Under the pieces are notes generated by a model, which saw only the letters and a list, made by a program, of their open reading frames with translations, was not told the DNA's origin and did not search any database. DNA of 64,000 nucleotides, taken from positions 992,001 through 1,056,000 of the forward strand of contig JANTUC010000007.1 of the NCBI GenBank assembly GCA_026873275.1, read 5' to 3'. Below, piece by piece: positions 1-11,630 of this stretch; position 1 is the stretch's first letter; each line of letters starts with the position of its first letter. Origin of the DNA: Pseudopithomyces maydicus. Its lineage: Eukaryota > Ascomycota > Dothideomycetes > Pleosporales > Didymosphaeriaceae. The position numbers were made by a program, and so were the translations under genes.

Positions 1-1
1 G

Positions 2-1759
2 TTACATCAAGAACAAAGACCCCCAGGCGTCGAAAAACGACTTGATGGTGACGAAATTGTCGTCAGACTTCCTCTTACCAGTGTGGATACTGCACAGCAT
101 CCGAATTGGCAATTCGGATCTGTTACTACGATGTCCGATGAGCATATCAGTCTTGCGAAGACTTGGATGCAGCAGTGCTTCACACACATCGAGTGCTCTC
201 ATAACGAACCTTTTTGGATGCCGACACGCTTGATTGAACTTACGTCTATATCGACCGTTCACTTGGTCGAAACAAAATCTCTTGATGCGCCAGTTCTATA
301 CTATGCACTCAGCTACTGTTGGGGCACGGCTCCAGTGCTCACCACCACAACTACGAATGTTGATGACTTCAAATTACGCATTCCAATTGAAAACATGCCT
401 CTTACTATACAAGATACCATCAACGTGGTGTATCGCCTCGGTGGTCGTTACCTATGGATCGACTCTTTCTGCATAGTCCAAGACGACACTGAGGACTGGA
501 ACAATGAAGCAGCGACCATGTGTGATGTGTATCAGAATGCGCATCTTACAGTGGTAGCTCTTGGCGCTGCAGGTGCCACTGAAGGCCTCTTTGGGTGCCG
601 AGATCCTCTTGCCGTTGGTGAATGCTGGCTCACTGCGGACCAGGTGATACCCAGTCCGGAAAAGTTGATCCGTTCGTTTGGCGCATTTTATGACTCTGTG
701 CTGCAGACACGTGGTTGGACATTTCAAGAACGTGCTTTAGCGCCGAGAAAGTTGTTCTTTTCTTCGTATATCTTTTGGGAGTGCAGTAGTGCGTTTCAAG
801 AAGAGGTTAAGAATCAAGCCTGGCATCCTAACGATATCTTCAACAGAAGACTTGTCCCACTACCATCCCAGACAATAGAGCATGACTTTAATTCAGATCC
901 CCTAGGTCAGCACGTAATGCCGGATTATCTGGTGCACTGGTATGAAGCTCTCCAAAATTTCACTGGGCGGCACCTCACACGTCAAGTGGATCGACTTGTT
1001 GCAATCTCAGGCGTGATCAGGTTTCTCGAAAGGAGGCTGGGTATAAAGAATTATTATGGTATGTGGTTAGATTTTTTTCCAGGTGATCTGCTTTGGAAGC
1101 TTGCGCATTCGAAGAAGAGCGTAGAGAGACTAAAAGGTGTGCCCACGTGGTCGTGGGCTAGCTTGACAGCGAAAGTTACACCCGCGTTCGATTTTAAGCG
1201 ACCGTTTCTTCATATCAACAATGTCAGGATGAAAGAAAATTCAACCCAGGATTTGTTACTCGTCGTAACGGGGAAACTTCTTTCAATGACGTACCAGGAC
1301 GCATCACAACCACTCCCAAGACTATCTGAGCGAGAGCGAAGACTGAGGACGCTTATAGGTGTCGGTCAGGAGAAGAAGATGCTGCGAGCGCTCACGAATA
1401 ATAAAGACCCACCCATAATAGAAGGTCGATGGGCGGTAGATGGCATGAAAGGCATCGTCAACTGCGTGGCTATCTTGGACTTTCAGCTACATGATTCCGA
1501 GTCTCTTACGGGATCACAGTTCATGCCGATGATTCTTCAGCCATCAAAATTTTTCTCGAAAGGCTCCCCTTTGGTACACTGCTACGGGCTTGGCATAAAG
1601 CCGTCGTCACTTCGACAGGGTTGCTACCAGAGGATCGGTGTGTTCGAGGTGGTTTTTGACATGGGCTCGAGAAGAAGAGACAGACTCCGAACATGGAGAG
1701 ATAAGGTTGAGGAGCCGATTTGGCCACACGGAAGTTGGCAGACCATTCGATTAGTGTAA
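2..1759 (+). CDS. HET-domain protein, 5' partial
   Basis: Heterokaryon-incompatibility (HET) family protein; these fungal proteins act in non-self recognition and regulated cell death. The reading frame is open from base 2, so the true start lies upstream of the window; the first start-like codon at 83 (GTG) is not convincing. The HET core is clear: ALSYCWG near the N-terminus, then TIQDTINVVYRLGGRYLWID and the C/DVYQNAHLTVVAL stretch, followed about 70 residues later by RGWTFQERALAPRKLFF, which closes the domain. The C-terminal half (roughly 250 residues) is divergent, with a PTWSWASL motif often seen after HET domains. No intron is visible. The next gene downstream is on the same strand. 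Family assignment is firm; the allele type and partner cannot be told. Confidence 0.88.
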   Translation, partial: LHQEQRPPGVEKRLDGDEIVVRLPLTSVDTAQHPNWQFGSVTTMSDEHISLAKTWMQQCFTHIECSHNEPFWMPTRLIELTSISTVHLVETKSLDAPVLYYALSYCWGTAPVLTTTTTNVDDFKLRIPIENMPLTIQDTINVVYRLGGRYLWIDSFCIVQDDTEDWNNEAATMCDVYQNAHLTVVALGAAGATEGLFGCRDPLAVGECWLTADQVIPSPEKLIRSFGAFYDSVLQTRGWTFQERALAPRKLFFSSYIFWECSSAFQEEVKNQAWHPNDIFNRRLVPLPSQTIEHDFNSDPLGQHVMPDYLVHWYEALQNFTGRHLTRQVDRLVAISGVIRFLERRLGIKNYYGMWLDFFPGDLLWKLAHSKKSVERLKGVPTWSWASLTAKVTPAFDFKRPFLHINNVRMKENSTQDLLLVVTGKLLSMTYQDASQPLPRLSERERRLRTLIGVGQEKKMLRALTNNKDPPIIEGRWAVDGMKGIVNCVAILDFQLHDSESLTGSQFMPMILQPSKFFSKGSPLVHCYGLGIKPSSLRQGCYQRIGVFEVVFDMGSRRRDRLRTWRDKVEEPIWPHGSWQTIRLV

Positions 1760-2092
1760 ATTGTACGTGTTTCGAGCGATATCTGTTCGTGGGCATTTGT
1801 CGCTTTATAGATAAGCAACGCTCGCTCAACTGCATATGGCCTACTAGTGAATATTTTCTGATATAAGTCCTCCAGAAGGTGTAGGGCGCTTTTTTCCCCT
1901 CTGCATCTCGCAGTTCGCATACTCTTCGTGGCAAGACCTTCGGTATATCCCCAATGGAGATCTAGTTTGCGGGGCTTACACTAGTGTAGACAGACGTAAA
2001 GGCCCGCCACTTCCAGAATAATCTGCAGCATCTTTACCTTTGAAGCAAACCTTCACCCTCATCAAAATCAGAACACACAGGTCGTATCCACG
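1760..2092. other. Intergenic spacer between HET gene and acyltransferase
   Basis: About 330 nt of 3' and 5' flanking sequence. No coding pattern, RNA gene or repeat was recognised. Confidence 0.5.
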
Positions 2093-3886
2093 ATGGCGGT
2101 GAGTGAAGAGCATTGGCTCAATAGATATGGCAATGACTATCATGCCTGGAAAATGACAGTATCGGACGGTCGGAAACGGTTTGAGCGGCCACTTGGTCTG
2201 GTGGAAACATCTTTCGACACCGATGGTCGGTAAGTTACCTTGTGTAGCCCACAATGCTAAGACTATTTACAAACATTATCAATCAGGTATTTTGGTGGCC
2301 GTGCGGACATGACGGCACTTCTAACCGTCTCAATCAATCATGGACTATCCAGAGAAGCGTACAGACAGAGGATAGCGCTCGCATGGGCCAACTTGCGACT
2401 CCGTCATACAATGCTCATGAGCAGAACACAATACGATGAGCAAGCAAGGCAACGCAAGTTTATTGTGGACATACACGAAGGTCACAAAGAAGTGATTGAT
2501 GCCGTTCTGCAAAATATTATATGGGTCGAAGATTACTATGAACAAGCTGATGGGGCTGACATGCATCGCCATGCCTTGAATTCAGGTCGCATAATTGATC
2601 CAGATAAATGTTTATCAAGACTACATGTGCTTCCACTGTCAGAAATATCGGAAGGAAAATACGAGCTTCGTTTTCTTATCGTGATGGCGCATCAGATCTC
2701 TGATGGGCTGTCGGCATACAACTGGTTCAGCGACTTTGTCCGCATCCTCAATCTCTCGAAAACCGAGCTTGAGAAGGAAATAGAAATATTTTGTCAAAAG
2801 GAAGAGATAAAAAGCAGATTGCCACCAGCGCAAGAAGACCTCTATCCACGAGACAAGGGTACAAAGGCGAGGGAACGATGGTTCTGGGCAATCATCAGAG
2901 TGTTGCGGCATCTGAGGAAGACGACGCCACGCTCATTTGCCAACCCATTAAAGCGAGAAAAAAGATTAGAAGAAACAGTAGCGTGTAGGCCGGTGTTCGA
3001 CAAGATTTTCGACTATTCAGATGCCAACAAACCGCCCTTGAACTCCGGACATGTGGGCGCCAAATTATCTTTGCTAGTATCGAAGAATGTGATAGATCTT
3101 TGTCGATCTATTCGTGTCAGTGTCGGAGCAGGATGCTTCGCACTTGCTGGTCTCGCCATGATGGCCATTCACGAAGAACGTTACCCTGATATACCTGACA
3201 ACGAAAGGCTTCCCTTCGTCGCATCTTTCCCGTTAAATCCGCGCGCTTTCTTTGGGTTCAACACCCCAGCAGATTCGTGCATGCTGGCTTTTTCTGAAGG
3301 TATCGTTATGCCGTTCCTTCCTTCCTCCCTGCCGATTGAAGGACGCTTCAAACTTGTCGCAGCTCAGGCCAACCGTGAGTTACGCATGTACCAAAAACGC
3401 GCAAAGAGCAATGTCACTGGTGTACCGGGTCCATTTAACCCGCACGATCCAACACGTCTTTTGGCAAATGCATACATTGCTGCCATCGAACGTTCAGATG
3501 CCAGACTTCCCACCGAGATGAAATTTGGTGTACAACCACAAGGTAGTCTTCAACCTCCCGCCTTTCAATTTCGAGCTACGTGCGGTGTTTCATCTATTGG
3601 ATCTACCGCACAGTGGCTTGCGCCTGGTAGATACGACCTGAGCAGGATTGGAAACGACGAAGGTGCCCAAGATTTCGTGGCAGATTTCAGAGAATTTAAA
3701 CAAGGGGTCAGGGCCAGAGATGACGAGTTCCTGATTGGAAGTAGTTCGGATGCCGAAGGGAGCATTAGATTCGGTGTGAGTTTTGACGAAAGTGCAATTA
3801 GCCATGAGATGGCAGAGAGATGGAGGGATGTCATCGAGAATTTGATGGAAGGTATTCCAAGGACAACCAAGAAGGCTAAAATATAG
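2093..3886 (+). CDS. Condensation-type (CoA-dependent) acyltransferase
   Basis: Two exons, 2093-2229 and 2287-3886, joined over a 57-nt GTAAGT...CAG intron, give 578 residues. The ATG at 2093 is chosen because exon 1 joins in frame to YFGGRADMTALL, completing the family motif SFDTDGRYFGGRADM. The protein has the fold of chloramphenicol-acetyltransferase/NRPS-condensation-like enzymes: the catalytic stretch AHQISDGLSAYNWF is a form of HxxxDG, with the histidine as general base. Such proteins acylate small molecules, but the substrate cannot be read from sequence. No signal peptide or membrane segment is evident. The flanking HET and hydrolase genes do not suggest a pathway, and no polyketide or peptide synthase lies nearby. 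Confidence 0.85.
2230..2286 (+). other. Intron in acyltransferase gene
   Basis: GTAAGT donor and TCAG acceptor; removal keeps the frame (phase 2) and restores a conserved motif. Confidence 0.85.
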
Positions 3887-4532
3887 AGTTGGGAACTTGT
3901 TATTACAACATGGCTATTGTATAAGAGGTACCGATTCTTGATGCAGCATATTGTGTTCGGTAGAAAGCATGAAAGAACGCTGCCCAGGTGACGTTACGCA
4001 GCTCTTGAGATCTTTCTACCGAGTGACCTGGGTAGCGCCTGACCGATTTGGTCCCTGCATACCTTGCAGAACGGACTAGGATAGGTAGGTGAGACCTCGC
4101 AACACATGATTCAACTGTTCGGCTAGTGCGCTCTAGTGACACTGGGTATTCTTGACTGTATTAAAACACTTTGTTATCCACTTTGCTCCCGTAGAATCAC
4201 GTTGAATACTCACGAGGAACAAGCCCGCTGTGCAACCACACAACATCATCTCAGCCGCAGTCTAGATAGGCGTATGTCAGACTGGCGCCTGAATAGCTCC
4301 GCCTATCTACCTCGTCTGGATATCTCAGCGGCAAAACTTGCCTTACTCCAGAACATGACAGGGAAGCTAATGGTTTCTGTGTCCAGCCGCACCTAGCCCA
4401 TCTGCATTCCACTGCCTAGCTTTCAGCCTCTCTACCTCGCATGCTCTGTCTCACATGGTCTCGTATAATATCCGCGCTTCTCATATGTAAGGTCCACCGT
4501 CTTCGTCACTCCATAACATACATACCACACAC
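3887..4532. other. Intergenic spacer with a short inverted repeat
   Basis: No gene was recognised. A perfect 9-bp inverted repeat (AGATAGGCG at 4264-4272 and its complement at 4300-4308) could form a hairpin with a 27-nt loop. The segment just before 4533 is the presumed promoter of the next gene. Confidence 0.45.
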
Positions 4533-6009
4533 ATGGCAGCGAGTATCATTCCACCCCAGCCCTCGACTCCGCATATTCTCCTACCACCGATTCCTTACAC
4601 CGGATCACCTCTGTTACTCTGCCTGTCCGACATATACCTATTTTTTCGCCTCGCATGGTCAATACCTGGCCTGTTGCTTCCAATTGCGACATGGCAAGGC
4701 GGCGCGCTAGATGAGCTGTATCCCTCCTTGCCGAATCTCTACTCGATAGGACTTCATATATTTCTCCTTTTGTTCCAGTCCTCGTTCTTGATCAGTTTGC
4801 CATGTCTGATTGTCCTTCCTTTATGGGGAGTGATTCTGTACTTTGCTGTTGTCTATGGAGTTACATTGGCAATCGCACTGATCCTTAACGGGACGAAAGA
4901 TGTATTGCACAGTACTGTAGATTTGAGAAATGAAGAAGATAATCACGATGGAGAGTGCTGGATATATTTGAACGGTGTTTCGGTTGGGAGGCACTGGCTG
5001 CAGTCAAATCTTGAACGTTTGGCTCTTACATTTCGCCGACCAATGTACGGCTGCAACCCCACCAGCACTCCCATACGCAGACACAATTTACTGACGCTAT
5101 ACAGAATTGGTGTCCACAATCGCACCTACGGCATCCTCTTCGATCTCCTGCAATGCATCGTCGAGCGTGATTTCTGCTACGCGACAGCTGACATACGGCG
5201 GTCGTATGTCACGATTAAAAGTAGCCTTCTAGACTCTTCGAACAAGAAGGTGATTTTGATCCTCCATAGCCAAGGAGGCATCGAGGGCGGGCTCATATTG
5301 GACTGGCTATTGACTGAATGTACGTCTTTCATATACCTCTTTGGTTTCTGGGTAATATTTTTTCAGCTAACGGTGGATAGTACCACATGATATTGTAGGC
5401 AAGTTAGAGATATACACATTCGGCTCAGCAGCAAATCACTTCAACAATCCAGAGTGTTGCCATGTTTCAGGATCTTCTCAATCAAGAAATAACAGTCTTG
5501 CGCATCGCGCTACCTCAACATCCTTAAGTACGAATGCAGTTCGTTACATAGAACACTATGCCTCAGCGGGCGAATTTGTTGCCCGATGGGGTGTCCTGCA
5601 TTTCGCGCCGCTCCCCAACCGGTATGCTGGTCGCGTCTTCATCCGTCTTGGTACTGGGCATCTTCTCAATCAGCACTATCTCAACTCGATTTTTCCGTTG
5701 GATGAGAATATGCGCGTCAAGGAGCACAATGAATTCATAGACACAGAGGTAAACTTCACGAGTGATGGCGCGGAGGAGAGAACAAGGGAAGAGTACGTCG
5801 AATTGCTGTTAAGCGGTGGAGCGGTGGCGGATGATGCAATTGTAGAGGATCGCAGGCTTGGTGTCACCGAGTTAGCGAGAAGTTGGCCGACAGATGGGCG
5901 TACAAAGCCAAAGGTGAGAGATTTTTCGAGATTATGGTTGTATCGGAATGGGGGTCCCCGGACGATTAATTTCATGCTGTGCATTGGAACCACAACATGG
6001 ATTGATTGA
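4533..6009 (+). CDS. Membrane-anchored alpha/beta-hydrolase-like protein
   Basis: Two exons, 4533-5319 and 5399-6009, are joined over a 79-nt GTACGT...TAG intron and give 465 residues. The N-terminal third carries two or three hydrophobic segments (around residues 25-50 and 75-115), so membrane anchoring is likely. A nucleophile-elbow motif ILHSQGGIEGG follows at about residue 248, and the sequence continues across the splice site as KLEIYTFGSAANHF. GxSxG-like elbows of this kind mark lipases and esterases, and the same block occurs in a fungal family of unknown function. The substrate is unknown. The next gene, ATP4, converges from the other side. Confidence 0.75.
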
Positions 6010-6437
6010 CTGCAATAATAAAAGTTTAGTTGCTCCGAGGGAAGGACTGAGGTGACCGGATGAATCCAATCTTCCCTTAGTACGATGCTCTTTCAACCGC
6101 CTGATGCATTTCCCCCATTACGGTCTTTTTGATTGGCCTTGCACGAAATGGATTCCTGGGCGTTTGGGTGAGATCCAGACTGAAGTGTATGGTAAAGATC
6201 GCTTGATATTCAGTGTTCCAAGGCTCTGCAGTTGAGATTGCACGGAGTAAATGCAAGCAAGGGAGTGATGCCCTTATGAAACAAAGTTACTTGGACCAAA
6301 TGAAATTGACTTTGGGTAATCTATCCGACCCAACAGACTATAGCACAGATTTATGTAACATTGGATGATGCTAATCGATGAAGGAAAAAGAGGGTTTAGG
6401 TAGCTTATGCCTTCTGCGAAACGATCCCTGCAACCCG
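6010..6437. other. Convergent 3' spacer
   Basis: This separates the 3' ends of the hydrolase gene (plus) and ATP4 (minus). It should hold both terminators and 3' UTRs; no other structure was seen. Confidence 0.5.
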
Positions 6438-7305
6438 TTAGCATGGTACAATCAGAACCGAGGGAAACGCACTCTCAACATCGGCAACGCTCTGGTCAAG
6501 AATCTGCTTAAGGGTCTTGGGGTTCTCAAGCTCCTTCTCGATCTTGGCGATGATGCTCTCAGCAAGCTCGCGCTGCTGCCTCTGCTTGACTTGTCCCTCG
6601 TAGCGGACCCAGGAGTCAAGGACGGTCTTGGCCTCGTGGGCGATGGCCGTCTTCTGCTCGAGCTCGAAAGCCTGAGCCTCAAGCTGGGCGGTTTCCTGGA
6701 AAAGGTCAGCGCCAATCGGCTCAGCGGGTATTTCCCCGTGTTTTCATGCCCAATGGCGTACCTTGGAGACGGCGAAGAGGTTCTTGGTGATGTCGATGAC
6801 ACCACCGAGGTCCTGGACGCTCTCAATGCGCTGCTTGACGGCGGCAGTGTGGTCGGCACGGGCCGAGTTCAAGATGCCGGAGATCTTGTCGATCTGCTGC
6901 TGCGCATAGCTGGACCAGGCCGGGCCGGCATACTTGGCGACAGCCCAGAAGATGGTCAGCAGCGACAGGGCGACGATGGACTCCTCATTGACGACGTAGA
7001 GCTCGTTGCTGATGGCGAAGGTGCTGACACCGGCGGCGGCGGAGAGCACGGCGGCCTTGGTGATGGGACTGTTGCCGGGCACGGGTATCGCATCGAGGAG
7101 CGACTGGGCCTTCTTCTTGGGGTCCTCCTGAGGCACGTTGGACTGGTAGCGGGCCTGGGCGGCGATGCTGGGGAGGGTGCGGAGAGGGAGCGATGGGCGG
7201 AGACGGGCGGCGCCTGTTGCGGGTGAGCACGCGGGCCAATGGCACCAGAACTGCGCCGGGGAGCTTGTACGTACCGACCGCGCTCCTTGCCAGACGAGAA
7301 GCCAT
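6438..7305 (-). CDS. ATP4: Mitochondrial F1Fo ATP synthase subunit 4 (subunit b)
   Basis: Three exons (7305-7275, 7213-6762, 6695-6438) give 246 residues. Subunit b is the peripheral-stalk protein linking the membrane Fo part to F1 in the inner mitochondrial membrane. The first 10 codons MASRLARSAV join over a 61-nt intron to an arginine-rich presequence, then SNVPQEDPKKKAQSLLDAIP. The membrane region (AISNELYVVNEESIVALSLL, TIFWAVAKYAGPAW) follows, and a long charged helix from ARADHTAAVKQR onward crosses the second 66-nt intron (AVSK joined to ETAQLEAQAFELEQ). Length and order match fungal ATP4. The C-terminus ends DVESAFPSVLIVPC, slightly longer than I would expect. It is transcribed divergently from NOC4. 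Confidence 0.93.
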
Positions 7306-7497
7306 TGCTGCGGATGAGAGTGGGGAGGTTTGGGAGGTGCCGTGGATGGAGTTGAGAGCTTCGTCGGTGCAGATTCAACGCGCCAAGCCTAAACTAGCCG
7401 AACCGGGCCGCCGTCTTCGAAAAAGTTCACGAGCAGCAGGCGTGGACGCAGACGACAGCACCGAACCTACCACCGCGAATTCTGCCCTGCCGCAAAC
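7306..7497. promoter_or_regulatory. Short divergent promoter ATP4/NOC4
   Basis: Only 192 bp separate the two start codons, so the two genes very likely share a bidirectional promoter. No specific operator was identified. Confidence 0.6.
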
Positions 7498-9192
7498 ATG
7501 TCGGGCACCAAGGCCGCCGCTGTGGCAGGCGTCAAACGGAAGAGGGCGCCCGGCAAGGTCGACGGTCGTGCCATCAAATCGAAACCCCGCCAGAAACCCT
7601 CCAGCGACCAAGATGACGACCCCCAGGACGAGATCGTACGCCTCGAAATGCAGATTCTAGAGTCGCGGAAGCACTACAACAACATCGCCTCTCTTTTGAA
7701 GCTCGCCAGGGCCTCTGGTGCCGAGCACGAAGCCTCCACCCTCGCAGCCGTGGCACTGTGTCGAGTCTTCACACGGCTCCTCTCCACTGGTGACATGATC
7801 AAGAGCAAGAGAATGACCGAGGCTGAGACCATGATTGTGACGTGGTTGAAACAAAGATACCAGGAATACACAGAGGTGCTCTTGAGCCACTTTTTGCGCA
7901 GCGAGCATGCGCCGAAGCAGTCAGTGGCGCTCACCCTGCTCCTGCGGCTGGTCAAAGAAGAATCGAGGGCGCAAAAGGACTTTAGTCTCAAGAACAGCCC
8001 GCTGTCTAGGACGGTCGAAGCGCTTCTGTTGCTACCAGAAGACGACGGCTCCAGAGACGAGTTTGCGGACAAGTTCTTCGGCACTTACGACGACATTCGA
8101 TATTTCACCTTCCGTTCGATCAAGTCTCTCCTCCAGTCCGACCTTGAGGATTCAGCTAACCAACTTGTTGCTTCCAACAGTCTCGCATTGCTGCTCAGCC
8201 TGGAAACCGTCCCCAGCTCCAAAGACGACATTGAGAATTTCTACACAGAAGTGCAAGGAAAGAGCCCTGTGCCGTCTCTTAGCTCATACAAGTCACAAGC
8301 CCAGGAAGCGTGGCTGGCAACGCTACGATCAGGCATCACGAAAGACCAGCGCAAGGCCGTTCTCACGGCATTCTCACGCCAAATTGCTCCGTGGTTCCCG
8401 CAGCCCGAAATGCTTATGGACTTTCTGACCGACTCGTATGATGTCGGTGGTGCCACATCTCTCCTCGCACTTTCTGGTTTGTACTACTTGATCTCAGAGA
8501 AGAATCTCGACTATCCATCCTTCTACCAGAAGCTTTACTCGTTGCTAGACGAGGGCCTGTTACATTCAAAACATCGATCACGCTTCTTTAGGCTTCTTGA
8601 TACGTTCATGTCGTCTACACACTTGCCCGCAACCCTCGTGGCGAGCTTTATTAAACGTTTATCACGTTTGGCACTGTATGCGCCGCCGGCAGGTGTTGTC
8701 GTCGTTGTCCCCTGGGTATACAACATGTTCAAGCGCCATCCCGCATGCACTTTTATGATGCATCGTGAGGTTCGAGATGCGGAACTCAAGCAACAGATAG
8801 AAGAGGAAGGTATGGACGACCCATTCGACATGGACGAGCCGGATCCACTTCTCACGGATGCCATTGAAAGTAACGTATGGGAGCTCGAAGCACTACAATC
8901 CCACTACCATCCGAATGTGGCTACGTTGGCTAAGATAATATCCGAACAATTTACAAAGAGGTCATACAATCTGGAGGATTTCTTGGACCACTCATACACT
9001 GCTGTAAGTCAATGCGAAGTGATTATGCAAATTCTGCCCTAACCCACATCCCAGCTGCTCGATACAGAACTTAATAGAGATTTGAAGAAGGACCCAGAAG
9101 TGGAATTCGAGATACCCAAACGTATTGTCACATCAGAGGATGGGCTGAACCCTCTTGGCAGCCTTCTGACGCTCGTGCACGATACTAGATAG
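7498..9192 (+). CDS. NOC4: Nucleolar complex protein 4 (ribosome biogenesis)
   Basis: Two exons (7498-9003 and 9055-9192), with a 51-nt intron GTAAGT...CCCAG, give 547 residues, the usual size for Noc4. Noc4 pairs with Nop14 in the small-subunit processome and supports 40S assembly and export. The N-terminus is basic (VKRKRAPGKVDG), as expected for a nucleolar protein. HEAT-like helices follow, then the CBF/Mak21 domain: LSGLYYLISEKNLDYPSFYQ, LHSKHRSRFFRLLDTF and VVVPWVYNMFKRHPAC. The last exon ends GSLLTLVHDTR. Without removing the intron the frame stops just after SYTA, so the splice is needed for the C-terminus. Confidence 0.93.
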
Positions 9193-9604
9193 ATGAAAAA
9201 GATCAACAATGTTTCTGTCCAATTGGTCGTTCTATACGCATCCATATGATTTGACCAATTGACCCGTTGACTAAGCAAGGGGTGCCGAGGTGCACAGAAG
9301 CAAGTGCAGGTGCAGGTAGTTGCAGGTGCCCAGGTGAAAACCACTCGAACGTGACAGCGGGACGCGACATGCACGGACCATCTATATAGCGTGTTCGTCG
9401 ATACTAGATAGGTAACACACCTCTTTGTCACCCCGCGCAGACAATTCTGATCGTATTCTGGCATCCTCTTTCTTTTCGCGCAGTCCGCGCCTCTCCACCG
9501 CTGTCTCTCTCTGATCTCCCGCTCCCTCTCTTCACGATTTCCTTTTCTTACACGGTGTTCACGTGATATTAATCAGCTTTCTACACAGGTTCTCAAGAGT
9601 CGTT
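9193..9604. other. Intergenic spacer with GTGCAGG-type minisatellite
   Basis: The spacer lies between NOC4 and the CCCH gene. 9302-9336 is a short imperfect array of GTGCAGG/GCAGGTG units ending in TGCCCAGGTG (9327-9336), a 10-mer found at four other places in the window. CT-rich sequence (9480-9550) precedes the next start codon, as is common in fungal promoters. Confidence 0.5.
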
Positions 9605-10836
9605 ATGTCGCGCCCGGTCGGACCCCCGCCCTACACCGCTGCGGAGATCGCACTCCTAGATACACCGGAGAAACGCTTCATCGCCCAGGCAGAGCTCAAT
9701 AGTAGGTCAGAACCAAGCGTTGGGTCCGGGGCTCTAGCATGCTGTGCTGCCAACAAACATCGGCATGCCATCGTCACAAGTCTCGACCTGGTACTCTTGA
9801 ATAGTTGCTTACAGGCACAGGCTACATCATGGGCCATCGATTGGCAGACCTTCGCGACCAAGGACTTGTAGGTCCGCCCAGCTATAATTTGACAAACAAC
9901 AATGGTGCATTGGTCGGATTTCGCCGTGGGTCGAGCCCTTTGCTCAGTGAAACACCTGATGTAGAATCGAATGAAGAAGACCAATCATCACCTGGAGGAA
10001 ATGCAGTTGGTCCTCATCGTGGGCGAATGCGCAACCTTAAAGATAGGGGACCGGAAACTCATAAACCGTACCCTTCGACTGCCTTGGTAGGTCTCCTGTC
10101 CATGCGCTGAGCTCTAAATGGATATTGACTTTGTTCAACAGCGGAACAATCGAAACGCAAAATCAAAATCGCTATGCCAAAGCTTCACGTCCACAGGTAT
10201 CTTTCACTAATATCCGAATCCAGTATCGTACCCCTCTGTCCCTTGGTGTCTAACGATTTTCCAGGCAAATGCGCGCGGCTTCGGTGTCCCGATGTTCATG
10301 ATATACATAAACTCGCCCTCTGCAAGCAGTTCCTTTACAAGCACGAATGCCAGAACGACACATTCTGCTCCTTGTCGCACGAGGCAACCCCAGAAAATAC
10401 CCCGCACTGCCTCTACTTCTTGGAAAATCGATGCACTAATTCTCCTTGCATGTTTGCCCACGCGCACAACATTGACAGACGTGCACCAGTGTGTCCATCG
10501 TTCGGAAAACTTGGTTATTGCGATAAAGGAGGGGAATGTGCGTGTCTCCATGTATACGAATGCCCAGACTTTGCCAACACTGGGGTTTGTGCTGCCGGTG
10601 AGCAGTGCTCTCTTAAGCATGTTCATCATGCATCGCGCATGAAGGCAGCTGCCCATCCAACTGGATCATCCGGCGCTAGATCACCAAGATCACCTGCGAG
10701 CTCTGTACATATTGATGGTACAGACTCGCGAGATGCACTCAGTTCTTCACATGAGAATCAAGGCCATGCCATCGCGCAACAGCATGATTACGTTAGGTTT
10801 GAATCTCAGGAGTGGCCAGATACCTCTGTACATTGA
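9605..10836 (+). CDS. Five-finger CCCH zinc-finger protein (ZC3H3/Red5-like)
   Basis: Four exons (9605-9701, 9815-10086, 10142-10196, 10265-10836) give 331 residues. All junctions keep the frame, and exon 3 is only 55 nt. The C-terminal half carries five tandem CCCH fingers, each close to C-x7/8-C-x4/5-C-x3-H: CQSFTSTGKCARLRCPDVH (split by intron 3), CKQFLYKHECQNDTFCSLSH, CLYFLENRCTNSPCMFAH, CPSFGKLGYCDKGGECACLH and CPDFANTGVCAAGEQCSLKH. A five-finger array with CPDFANTG and HVHHASR resembles ZC3H3/Red5 proteins, which link polyadenylation, nuclear RNA decay and mRNA export. The N-terminal 120 residues are low in recognisable features and the tail is Ser-rich. Orthology to Red5 rather than another CCCH family is inferred. 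Confidence 0.82.
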
Positions 10837-11630
10837 TAAGCATGCTCTACTCATGTAGGTGCTCTTATCCTTCTCATTTGGTTCTTTCCTAATTTTGCTG
10901 TCTGCATTGAAGTTCATTTGAACGTAGTCATTCGTGGTGGAACTCGAGGTAAGTATCTCCTATGAGCTCAGCAGCCAGGGAATGTGGGCGTCGACAGCAA
11001 GTGGAAACGGGAGTTGAGGCGTCGAAGGTTTCTTGCGGCATGTACTGGGGCATCAAAGATGCATTGCGATACCCACTGAGACGTTCTATTTTTTTTTCTT
11101 GCACATTGACGTGCTCGGTTCATCGCTTTTTGAGAATGGCGCGCAGCACCTTGCATAAGCCTCTTTCGATCATGTCGTCAAGACAGAATCGTTGTGTATC
11201 ACCCGGTCCATGAAAAAATAAGAAAAACAATTTTTTGGAATAAACTTGCAATTGTCTTGTGAGCATGTGCGTAGATACAATATGCGACAAGCTGGAATCT
11301 CCCAAATCTCCATGCAAGGAATTAAGCGCTGAGTAGATGTTGGAGGCTGAGGCGACGCCGACTTGCAGAGCCAAGCACAGCCGCAGTTTACATACATCCA
11401 AGCTGCCTGAAAAGACACAGCAGCGCCAACATACGTCCTTCCGATGCACTTCGCTACTCCCACCAGATCTTTACGAAAATACAAAACAACACTTAGGATC
11501 CAGTGACATCGCAAACGTCGGCGCATTGTACAACGCCGCTCTCTTTTCGTCTGACATACGATCAGCTGCGCACCCGCCATCGGAAAGCATCTAGATTGGC
11601 AGCCTGCGAGATAGATACCTGACAGATATA
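10837..11630. other. Intergenic spacer
   Basis: Nearly 800 nt. Open frames on both strands here are short and lack family motifs. The last 200 nt is the likely promoter of the Nif1-like gene. Confidence 0.45.

Noticed and set aside
4264..4308. Hairpin at the 9-bp inverted repeat as an RNA gene
   Set aside because: A 9-bp stem with a 27-nt loop is weak and has no match to a known RNA class.
2093..6009. A possible biosynthetic gene cluster (acyltransferase plus hydrolase)
   Set aside because: No polyketide synthase, peptide synthetase, terpene synthase, P450 or transporter lies nearby.
6378..7226. 282-codon plus-strand open frame
   Set aside because: It is exactly antisense to ATP4 exons and composed of Leu/Gly-rich by-product sequence; ATP4 is certain on the other strand.
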